A DNA stretch of 11,753 bases from Methanosarcinaceae archaeon (GTDB taxonomy: Archaea > Halobacteriota > Methanosarcinia > Methanosarcinales > Methanosarcinaceae). Positions within the stretch are counted from its first letter, which is position 1. Each line of letters starts with the position of its first letter. Positions 1-4,718 of this stretch are shown here, in pieces. The notes under the pieces were generated by a model. That model did not search any database and was not told the origin of the DNA. It saw only the letters and a list, made by a program, of their open reading frames with translations. The stretch spans positions 1-11,753 of the forward strand of contig JAFGOO010000020.1 of NCBI GenBank assembly GCA_016926455.1, written 5' to 3'. The translations under genes were made by a program, and so were the position numbers.

Positions 1-329
1 GCTTCCTGACTACTGGTTTGCTGACCCTTGTCCTGGATGCCCCTCCTATCCTGCATATTGTTGTGAATACTCTTATTCTGAGACATTGTATTGCCTGTAC
101 GCAGTACTGACATACCGCTTTCAACTGCCTGAATAGTATCGTTTAGGATCTCATCATCCGGATCTTCAAGTATCCTGACACCATCCATGAACTTGAATAC
201 CTCACCTTTTGCGAAATCCACACCGTAGATACAGTCTTCACCCTGCCGTTTCCAGATATCGTCGGTGTTACCTTTCTTGTACCCCATCAACTGTATAACA
301 GGAACCATCAACTCTTTATCAATCATCAT
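1..329 (-). CDS. Hypothetical protein, C-terminus cut by the window edge
   Basis: An open frame runs from an ATG at 329 to the left edge (109 codons visible). It starts one base after the stop of the upstream gene, continuing the tightly packed leftward operon. A second ATG follows immediately, so the start is uncertain by one codon. The protein begins MMIDKELMVPVIQLMGYKKG, has an acidic middle (ILEDPDDEILND), and turns polar and Gln/Asn-rich from about residue 80 onward, suggesting a disordered tail. I see no signal peptide, membrane segment or known motif, and do not recognise the family. Its place in the element suggests an element-specific role, but no function can be assigned. Confidence 0.65.
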   Translation of the reverse strand, partial: MMIDKELMVPVIQLMGYKKGNTDDIWKRQGEDCIYGVDFAKGEVFKFMDGVRILEDPDDEILNDTIQAVESGMSVLRTGNTMSQNKSIHNNMQDRRGIQDKGQQTSSQE

Positions 330-330
330 T

Positions 331-669
331 CTATGCACATCCAGCAGCCCGTTTCTGAATTTCACGGATAGCGTCCATTGATTCTTCTATACCGCGTGAA
401 ATATCGGCATGAATGAGTTCAGCGATTTCATTACCTGATTCCAACCTGCGGGTTATCTGAACCTGTGCATGTGGTTTCACAGTACCTTTCGAGTCAACCT
501 CGGCACCCACTTTTGTTGCAATCTCATAAGCCTGTGTGTAAGTGACATTTTTCTCTTCTTTTTTTGCGTTTAGCCTTCTGAGGATAGATTCAATATCTTG
601 CACTTTCACGTAAATTGCACCGGATTCGTCCTCAACAACCATCCCTTTCGATGAAAACTCGTCACTCAT
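331..669 (-). CDS. Hypothetical protein of the leftward element operon
   Basis: This is a 112-aa unrecognised protein. The frame is open ten codons further upstream (to 699), but I chose the ATG at 669. It lies one base after the stop of the upstream gene, the same spacing as the next junction, and is preceded by GGTGGTG about nine bases away, a good archaeal Shine-Dalgarno. Residues about 10-35 (VVEDESGAIYVKVQDIESIL) could form a short beta/alpha unit. A Lys/Glu-rich stretch follows, and the C-terminal 35 residues (IAELIHADISRGIEESMDAI and onward) look like amphipathic helix. There are no membrane segments, and only one Cys near the C-terminus. It is probably translated together with its neighbours. 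Function unknown. Confidence 0.7.
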   Translation of the reverse strand: MSDEFSSKGMVVEDESGAIYVKVQDIESILRRLNAKKEEKNVTYTQAYEIATKVGAEVDSKGTVKPHAQVQITRRLESGNEIAELIHADISRGIEESMDAIREIQKRAAGCA

Positions 670-670
670 C

Positions 671-1000
671 TCAACACACCACCGCACATCTTTTATCACA
701 GACTTCGTAGACCGGCATGTTAGGATAGTTGTACCGTACTTTCACAACCTGTTCACACTGGTCAAGCAAATGCTGTATAGCCATTGCCATCCATGCCGGC
801 ATCTTACCGACGATCAAAACAGATACTGGAATTTCTGTATATTCATCAGGCAATTTGTCAAGGATCCATGCAATGATCTCTCCAACGTCTTCAATACAGT
901 AAACTCGATTCCTGCCAGGTCCTTCGCGTTTTATACCGATATGATCCGGCATTCTGTCCAGATCAATCAAAACTTCAATTTCTTCATTCTTATCTTTCAT
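671..1000 (-). CDS. Small protein resembling Csx3-type ring nuclease (tentative)
   Basis: This is a 109-aa protein and the first gene after the structured non-coding stretch. The start ATG at 998-1000 has GTGAT close upstream. Residues 57-100 read as a beta strand (IPVSVLIVG), then K-M-P-A-W and an alpha helix containing His77 (MAMAIQHLLDQ), then V-V-K-V-R-Y and a final strand (MPVYEV). From memory, Csx3/Crn3 proteins, which degrade the cyclic tetra-adenylate messenger of type III CRISPR systems, show the same order (strand, G-R-x-P-I-W-L, helix with a His, V-A-V-Y, V-V-V) and a similar length near 110 aa. The N-terminal 55 residues match less clearly. The tail carries Cys101, Cys105 and Cys109, which is not typical of Csx3. 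If correct, it could be an element-borne countermeasure to type III CRISPR. It could also be an unrelated small alpha/beta protein. Confidence 0.35.
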   Translation of the reverse strand: MKDKNEEIEVLIDLDRMPDHIGIKREGPGRNRVYCIEDVGEIIAWILDKLPDEYTEIPVSVLIVGKMPAWMAMAIQHLLDQCEQVVKVRYNYPNMPVYEVCDKRCAVVC

Positions 1001-1020
1001 ATTATCACATCTTTACTTTA

Positions 1021-1138
1021 GCCACCTATCGGATTTGAACCGACGAGGAAGCACATGGGACTGCAGGCGGGCTTAATGGGTGGGTTGAAGTGGGGTTTGG
1101 GGGTTTGAAAAAAGACCCGCCTGCAGTATGGAGGTAGC
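1021..1138 (-). ncRNA. tRNA-like structure B, with a long hairpin in place of the D and anticodon arms
   Basis: On the minus strand, GCTACCT (1138-1132) pairs over 7 bp, with one G-T wobble, with AGGTGGC (1027-1021). Directly adjoining the 3' acceptor strand is a T-arm-like hairpin: 5' stem GTCGG (1044-1040), seven-base loop TTCAAAT (1039-1033), 3' stem CCGAT (1032-1028). The zero spacing, the 7 bp + 5 bp stems, the seven-base loop and the loop sequence all match tRNA. No D arm or ordinary anticodon arm can be found. The interior holds a 12-bp inverted repeat (1127-1116 with 1071-1060) followed by 15 unpaired bases. The base after the acceptor is T, and no CCA is encoded. It may be a viral tRNA mimic, a decayed tRNA or a cis-acting element. 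No function is assigned. Confidence 0.45.
1060..1127. repeat. 12-bp inverted repeat with a G-quadruplex motif in its loop
   Basis: ACTGCAGGCGGG (1060-1071) and CCCGCCTGCAGT (1116-1127) are perfect 12-bp inverted copies, extendable by CTT/AAG past one bulged base. The 44-base loop carries on the + strand GGG (1078-1080), one base, GGG (1082-1084), seven bases, GGGG (1092-1095), three bases, GGGGG (1099-1103). That satisfies the usual intramolecular quadruplex pattern with loops of 1, 7 and 3. The operon is transcribed from the other strand, so its RNA would be C-rich here and the quadruplex would form in + strand DNA or in antisense RNA. Confidence 0.75.
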
Positions 1139-1189
1139 CGATGTGCGGATTCTAACCGCATAGGGTTGGTGATTCCCGTTCTCATCGGC
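1137..1189 (-). ncRNA. Minimal 53-nt tRNA-like structure A
   Basis: On the minus strand, GCCGATG (1189-1183) pairs perfectly over 7 bp with CATCGGC (1143-1137). Immediately before that 3' strand is a perfect 5-bp hairpin, TGCGG / CCGCA, with a seven-base loop TTAGAAT (1155-1149). This is the exact geometry of a tRNA acceptor stem and T arm. The loop has A where tRNA has the invariant C56. Only 22 bases replace the D and anticodon arms; they contain a possible 3-bp GGG/CCC stem. Structure B follows with a two-base overlap, so the two units are tandem. I treat it as a structured element of unknown function rather than a working tRNA. Confidence 0.4.
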
Positions 1190-1207
1190 ACGGTGAATGG
1201 AGGAAAT

Positions 1208-1245
1208 CCGGCAGGACTGATTTGGTGCAGATTGTTCCCTGCCGG
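1208..1245. repeat. 8-bp hairpin in the non-coding stretch
   Basis: CCGGCAGG (1208-1215) and CCTGCCGG (1238-1245) are perfect inverted copies around a 22-base loop. It lies between the 27-aa microprotein gene and tRNA-like structure A, and would be the second stem formed in the leftward transcript. Confidence 0.55.
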
Positions 1246-1250
1246 CAAGG

Positions 1251-1268
1251 AACCTCGTGACAGAGGTT
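1251..1268. repeat. 6-bp hairpin directly after the microprotein gene
   Basis: AACCTC (1251-1256) and GAGGTT (1263-1268) flank a six-base loop. In the leftward transcript this stem begins five bases after the stop codon at 1273-1275. It could protect or pause the upstream mRNA. No T-run follows, so it is not an obvious terminator. Confidence 0.45.
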
Positions 1269-1272
1269 ACTA

Positions 1273-1356
1273 TTATGAGCATGGTCTCGTTTTGCGGTGG
1301 TGTATTCCTAGGCTTCCACAGTCCAGACAGACCTTGCGGTCACGTTCGTTAGTCAT
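1273..1356 (-). CDS. 27-aa Cys/His microprotein (putative zinc-binding)
   Basis: The ATG at 1356-1354 overlaps the stop of the upstream 76-aa gene (ATGA), the usual sign of translational coupling in this operon. The peptide begins MTNERDRKVCLDCG, continues through His-His, and ends near a third Cys (RPCS). The spacing C-x2-C, then HH, then C resembles half of a small zinc knuckle. It is basic, with no hydrophobic segment. It is below normal annotation cut-offs and could be missed or be chance. Support comes from the coupling, the metal-ligand-like residues and the fact that the structured RNA begins right after its stop. Its function is unknown; nucleic-acid binding is only a guess. Confidence 0.5.
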   Translation of the reverse strand: MTNERDRKVCLDCGSLGIHHRKTRPCS

Positions 1357-1583
1357 GACTCTGACCCCATGATTTCCTTGGCAATCTGGATCCATTCTAA
1401 AAGCAGTTTGTTTCCACTGTTCTGTGCATCTATTCTGGCATATCTCATTACCAGATCAGACGCATTAGCAGCTTTCTGGACTGATGGATTCCTTCGCATT
1501 GATTCGACGGTGTACGGGGCAAACTCATCGACATACTGTGGATGAGCCATTAGGTTAGCAATGGTAAGAAACCTGTGACTCAT
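1353..1583 (-). CDS. Hypothetical 76-aa protein
   Basis: The ATG at 1583 overlaps the stop of the zinc-ribbon gene by ATGA, and its own stop overlaps the start of the 27-aa microprotein, so it is embedded in the coupled chain. The protein (MSHRFLTIANLMAHPQYVDE at the start) appears mostly helical and soluble. It has moderate charge, one Trp and no Cys, and shows no membrane span or motif that I recognise. It ends IMGSES. Its position and size suit an accessory gene of a virus or plasmid. No function is assigned. Confidence 0.7.
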   Translation of the reverse strand: MSHRFLTIANLMAHPQYVDEFAPYTVESMRRNPSVQKAANASDLVMRYARIDAQNSGNKLLLEWIQIAKEIMGSES

Positions 1584-1939
1584 GCATAAAACTCCTGCTT
1601 TGTATACATCCGCCTACGATGGTATTCGAGTTCTGCAATCGTTGCACTTGATGAATCGTATTGTCGAATATCCCTGCCTACGATCTTTGCAAATTGTCTG
1701 CGAAGTTCATCTGATTTTACACTTTTTCTTAACGAGTGATTACATTTGCATTTGAATAACCCGATTAAGTCAAAATTATCCTTCATTACAGTGATGTTAC
1801 ACTTTACCTGTTGTCCGCATTCTGGACATGGAAAAATGATATTATTTTCTGCATATTCACAGAACCCACATACAAGGTCACGGAATGTAATAACGAAATC
1901 AATGGCTTTATTTCGATATCCTTTGTTGCGGTTCGCCAT
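1580..1939 (-). CDS. Zinc-ribbon protein, 119 aa
   Basis: After a basic N-terminus (MANRNKGYRNKAIDF), the protein shows C-G-F-C (residues about 24-27) and C-P-E-C (about 38-41), two CxxC knuckles typical of a zinc ribbon. A further Cys at about 47 and C-K-C-N-H (about 63-67) could complete a second metal site. The C-terminal half is helical and very basic (SLRKSVKSDELRRQFAKIVG, later EYHRRRMYTKQEF). Such small zinc-ribbon proteins are common in archaeal viruses and plasmids, usually as DNA- or RNA-binding factors; that role is an inference. Its start shares one base with the stop of the upstream RHH gene, and its stop overlaps the next start by ATGA. Confidence 0.7.
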   Translation of the reverse strand: MANRNKGYRNKAIDFVITFRDLVCGFCEYAENNIIFPCPECGQQVKCNITVMKDNFDLIGLFKCKCNHSLRKSVKSDELRRQFAKIVGRDIRQYDSSSATIAELEYHRRRMYTKQEFYA

Positions 1940-2136
1940 CAGATGCCTCCCTCACGTTGAAAAAATACTTTGGTATTTCCTGTGAACTGGTTACAATAAT
2001 CGTTAACCGCATGACTCACCAAATCACTTGCACCCAACTTATTTCCAAAATTATGTTTCAATACATATTCCATTTTTTTAATAGTCAGGATATCAAGGCT
2101 GTACGATTTCACTTGAGTCCTACGTTTCGTTTGCAT
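1939..2136 (-). CDS. Small ribbon-helix-helix-like DNA-binding protein, 65 aa
   Basis: A basic N-terminus (MQTKRRTQ) leads into a short strand VKSYSLD, a helix ILTIKKMEYVLKHN, a turn with Gly, and a second helix SDLVSHAVNDYCNQF. This layout matches MetJ/Arc-type RHH dimers, in which the strand contacts the DNA major groove. The gene starts inside the end of the 58-aa gene (17-bp overlap) and has GAGAGGG about eight bases before its ATG. It could regulate this operon or the divergent one, but no partner or operator is proven. The fold is assigned from pattern only. Confidence 0.6.
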   Translation of the reverse strand: MQTKRRTQVKSYSLDILTIKKMEYVLKHNFGNKLGASDLVSHAVNDYCNQFTGNTKVFFQREGGI

Positions 2137-2296
2137 TTTGGAACCCTCTCTTTTTTTTGATTTGCTCTATTCCTTTCCGAAGTGTGCCACAAGCGGCATC
2201 ATCTAGATTCGTAAAAATTCCCCGCACAACAAAAGACTTCAAGTCGTCTTTGTCGATAGTCGCAAGGCGAATATCTGTTGGGTTTTTTGATTCCAT
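2120..2296 (-). CDS. 58-aa hypothetical protein, first gene of the leftward operon
   Basis: The ATG at 2296-2294 is preceded by GGTGAT three bases away, a strong archaeal ribosome-binding site. The frame is open to a TAG at 2122-2120. The product begins MESKNPTDIRLATIDKDDLK and ends in a Lys-rich stretch (GIEQIKKKRGFQ). It has one Cys and no membrane segment, and no family that I recognise. It overlaps the downstream RHH gene by 17 bp. As the promoter-proximal gene opposite a divergent regulator it may be an early or regulatory factor. That is inference from position only. Confidence 0.65.
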   Translation of the reverse strand: MESKNPTDIRLATIDKDDLKSFVVRGIFTNLDDAACGTLRKGIEQIKKKRGFQNANET

Positions 2297-2429
2297 AAAA
2301 TCACCAAGTAATAATGCTATTGTATTTAATAAGTATTATGATTATTCTATTTATAATTTATCATACTATTGTATTACTTTTGTATCAGGCACATATATAA
2401 AAAATAAATACCATTATTGCAGTGGTATT
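2297..2429. promoter_or_regulatory. Divergent promoter region with a 10-bp direct repeat
   Basis: This very AT-rich region lies between two divergent genes. Rightward, ACATATATAA (2391-2400) is a good TATA box about 30-38 bases before the ATG at 2430. Leftward, a TTATTAAATA-like box (2322-2332) sits about 30 bases before the ATG at 2296. CTATTGTATT occurs twice in the same orientation, at 2317-2326 (overlapping the leftward TATA box) and at 2366-2375. These are candidate operators for the RHH protein of 2430-2804. Confidence 0.5.
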
Positions 2430-2804
2430 ATGTCTACAGACTCACTGCGACGGACAAAAGTAACAACTGTTTCTCTGAACTATGATTTATTAAACAAAAC
2501 AAAAAGGTTGGTTGAATCTGGAGATTACAGTTCAGTGTCAGATGTTGTTTCAACTGCCCTGATCAAATTTTTTTCAGAACACGACACCGAACAAATCACA
2601 CAAGAGTTACGAGATGAACTACCTAGTTTAATATCTGAATTCTTGCAAAGTTCTGATGGTCAAAATCTTCTCATATCATTGTTAAATGAAAAAGTACAAT
2701 GGTCAGGAATTATAAAATCCGATAAAAATAATTCCAATGTAAGAAAATCTACTTCGTCATCCAAAAACGAACAGCCTATAATTGTCAATCACATTGATGA
2801 ATAA
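2430..2804 (+). CDS. Ribbon-helix-helix (CopG/ParD-like) transcription regulator, 124 aa
   Basis: Residues about 9-50 show a textbook RHH: strand KVTTVSLNYD, helix LLNKTKRLVESG, then DYSSVSDVVSTALIKFFSEH as turn and second helix. The C-terminal 75 residues (an acidic helical part around ELRDELPSLISEFLQ, then a Ser/Lys/Asn-rich tail) have no motif that I recognise and may mediate oligomerisation or partner binding. The frame is open 91 codons further upstream, but the ATG at 2430 is right: the domain starts there, and a TATA box sits about 35 bases before it. It faces the leftward operon and probably controls both directions. No toxin gene follows, so an antitoxin role is less likely. Confidence 0.75.
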   Translation: MSTDSLRRTKVTTVSLNYDLLNKTKRLVESGDYSSVSDVVSTALIKFFSEHDTEQITQELRDELPSLISEFLQSSDGQNLLISLLNEKVQWSGIIKSDKNNSNVRKSTSSSKNEQPIIVNHIDE

Positions 2805-3190
2805 TTTTATTTTCAAAACTAGGATCTGAAAATAGTTTGCTAAACAACTAACAGTCAAACAAAATAGTAATAACGAACCAAAAAACAATAGTGGTGCAAA
2901 AATGACAAATGAGGATTTTTAAATGCTCATGTTTTAAACTGCTGTTTTATTAACTATTTATAAGTAAATCAAAGAAAGCGAAAAATGTTGGAGCAAAGAG
3001 TAAAGTAAAGGGAAACTTTTATGTTCCGTTCTTTGGAGAAGGAAAGCAAGTAATCGCTTTTTCTTATTCAACTGTTTTTGTTTACATGTTTTACCCGACA
3101 CAATCAAAACTAAAAACACTAATATTTATTTGGACTGTCAAAATTAGGATGTAAATAGAAATCATTATGCAAAATGGCTATCCATTACTA
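2805..3190. other. AT-rich intergenic region, no convincing gene
   Basis: Nearly 400 bases lie between the RHH gene and the TIR gene. One frame is open from 2954 to 3154 (66 codons, containing VKGNFYVPFFGEGKQ). It has no ATG, GTG or TTG with a ribosome-binding site near its beginning, so it may be a gene remnant or chance. Several ATG-started peptides of under 12 codons exist but have no support. I see no strong repeat or terminator. Confidence 0.5.
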
Positions 3191-3200
3191 TTATATAATA
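3191..3200 (+). promoter_or_regulatory. TATA box of the SEFIR/TIR gene
   Basis: TTATATAATA, continued by AAAA, lies 24-33 bases before the ATG at 3224. This places transcription initiation almost at that ATG (leaderless mRNA) and argues against the upstream in-frame ATG at 3167. Confidence 0.6.
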
Positions 3201-3223
3201 AAAAGATCAAGGCGATTCAACTT

Positions 3224-4363
3224 ATGGAAAATCCAACTTGTTTTATTAGTTATTCATGGGATAATGATGAACATAAAGATTGGGTAAGAGCATTAGCAAC
3301 AAAACTGCAGAATAAAGGCATCGAGACAAAATTAGATCAGTGGGATTGTCATCTTGGAACAGACTTGACGAAATATATGGAGACTTGCGTAAGAGAGTCA
3401 GATTTTGTTTTATTAATATGTACACCAGAATTTTGCCAAAAAGCAAATACTGGCCAAGGGGGTGTCGGATATGAAAAAAATATTGTTACAGGAGAGATTT
3501 TCGAAGGCATATCTTCTTCAAAAAAATTTGTACCAATTCTTCGAAAAGGGAGACTAATGGATTCTTTACCTTCATATCTTAAATCAAAAATGTTTATAGA
3601 CTTTACAATTGATAAAATGTTTGACTCAAAGATTGAAGAATTAATAAGGCATCTACATCATTCTCCTAAGTACGAACGTCCTCCTTTAGGACAAAAACCG
3701 TATTTTTCTTCAAATAAACAAATAGTAATAAATGAAGAATTCGATAGACCAGTGGTAGAGTCTGTGAATCGAAACCTCGTAATGGGAGAAGAGGCACCAC
3801 AAGTAATTTTAGATATGTTTTTTCGACGGCATGGAGCTCGGATTGAACGCTTTCCGTTGAGTCTTGTAAACCCAGAAACATTACATAGTCTTGAAATTAA
3901 TGGGGTGTTGAAAAACGAGGGTGGGGGAGTTGTTCAATATGCAGTAATAACCCTATACATACATAGTAAAATCCTTTCTCCTCAATCACTTCAAAAAAAC
4001 ACGAAGCTTAGACAACTCAAAATACAGTTTGAAGATGGAGAGGAGGATGTCTACGTATTGGATATAAATTGGGGGGGAGAAAAAATGCCACTATTTAAGT
4101 CAGTTGAATATCGGCTATTTGAAGAGGATCTTGGGATAAATTTTAAGCAACCATGGCTCGAAGGAAATAAATCGTCTTTTATTATGTGGAAAGTTCGAGC
4201 ACCACGAATGGAGCCTACTGAAGGATTTTTTAGATTTATGATAGAAGATAATTTTGCTGTGCTTAAGCAAGAAGTTGTTCCGAATATTCTCGCAATTACT
4301 CAAGATGGAAAAAACCGCGATTTCCTAAAATCACCCGATAATTCATGTGATCCAAATCTCTAA
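3224..4363 (+). CDS. SEFIR/TIR-domain protein, probable antiviral NADase effector
   Basis: The protein has 379 aa from the ATG at 3224; an upstream in-frame ATG at 3167 is rejected because the TATA box lies between them. Residues 5-150 are a SEFIR/TIR domain: strand and box 1 FISYSW (7-12), a helix with HKDWVRALATKL, LDQWDCHLGTDL (38-48), SDFVLLICTPEF (59-70), GGVGYE (79-84), FVPILRKG (102-109) and a final helix. Glu84 is the likely counterpart of the catalytic Glu of NAD-cleaving TIR domains. Residues about 150-379 form a beta-rich C-terminal region (NWGGEKMPLFKSVEYRLFEE) that I do not recognise; by analogy it would sense infection or another signal. There are no membrane segments. Bacterial SEFIR proteins act as single-gene abortive defence by NAD depletion; a role here is inferred from domain and context. 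Confidence 0.7.
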   Translation: MENPTCFISYSWDNDEHKDWVRALATKLQNKGIETKLDQWDCHLGTDLTKYMETCVRESDFVLLICTPEFCQKANTGQGGVGYEKNIVTGEIFEGISSSKKFVPILRKGRLMDSLPSYLKSKMFIDFTIDKMFDSKIEELIRHLHHSPKYERPPLGQKPYFSSNKQIVINEEFDRPVVESVNRNLVMGEEAPQVILDMFFRRHGARIERFPLSLVNPETLHSLEINGVLKNEGGGVVQYAVITLYIHSKILSPQSLQKNTKLRQLKIQFEDGEEDVYVLDINWGGEKMPLFKSVEYRLFEEDLGINFKQPWLEGNKSSFIMWKVRAPRMEPTEGFFRFMIEDNFAVLKQEVVPNILAITQDGKNRDFLKSPDNSCDPNL

Positions 4364-4533
4364 AACGAAAATAAGATACATTATTCAGGCTAAAATCAGA
4401 AACTATAACACCAAAAACATTGCTGTTGACATTAAATTACGTCTCAAGATTGAGCTGGATACCTACTTGCCAGTTCAGCAATATTTGTATTTTATTGATG
4501 TTGTTTGAATAGGAGTATTAACAAATTGTAAGG
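4364..4533. other. Intergenic stretch with a short coding-like remnant
   Basis: One + strand frame is open for about 60 codons to the TGA around 4508, overlapping the end of the TIR gene in another frame. It reads KIRNYNTKNIAVDIKLRLK and so on, which looks protein-like, but the only start is a GTG without a ribosome-binding site. It may be a fragment of a lost gene or a frameshifted end. Any junction with the tRNA attachment site would lie at its right edge. Confidence 0.3.
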
Positions 4534-4608
4534 TGCTCCGATGGGGATTCGAACCCCAGTCGCAGGAGTGAGAGTCCTGCATGATTGGCCGTGCTACACT
4601 ATCGGAGC
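4534..4608 (-). tRNA. tRNA-Glu (anticodon CTC)
   Basis: On the minus strand GCTCCGA (4608-4602) pairs with TCGGAGC, followed by discriminator A at 4534. The anticodon arm is CAGGA-CTCTCAC-TCCTG, giving anticodon CTC, which reads GAG. The T arm is GGGG-TTCGAAT-CCCC (or one pair longer) with the canonical loop. No CCA is encoded. The 3' end faces the accessory region, which makes this gene a candidate attachment site. Confidence 0.93.
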
Positions 4609-4718
4609 ATACTAATTCAGGATTGACAGCATATCCCAAAGTAGCTTAAGTATTATTAAGGTTTCGTTTAAAAGGGTTCGAGCAAGTTATTTAAGGGGCC
4701 CAAAGGCGTTCTTTTCCC

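Larger units (their letters stand above)
1..4533. mobile_element. Probable integrated virus/plasmid-like element (left end outside the window)
   Basis: Inferred. The stretch holds many very small overlapping genes without recognisable household functions, two RHH proteins, a zinc-ribbon protein, a Csx3-like protein, structured non-coding DNA and a TIR-type defence gene, in AT-rich sequence unlike the neighbouring pan/uvrB region. It ends at the 3' terminus of a tRNA-Glu gene on the minus strand, so the tRNA 3' end faces the accessory DNA, as in archaeal elements integrated at tRNA genes. No integrase, replication gene or second copy of the tRNA-Glu 3' end is visible inside the window, so the other boundary would lie to the left. 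The TIR gene could be cargo or a separate acquisition. Confidence 0.4.

Noticed and set aside
1018..1248. 76-codon minus-strand frame across the structured stretch
   Set aside because: Composition is odd (Pro, His and Cys scattered), it lacks a ribosome-binding site, and it coincides with the tRNA-like stems; the terminal GSNPIGG is what a translated tRNA T arm and acceptor look like.
2157..2429. 91-codon N-terminal extension of the RHH regulator
   Set aside because: It runs antisense through the 58-aa gene and the promoter region; the RHH domain and TATA box fix the start at 2430.
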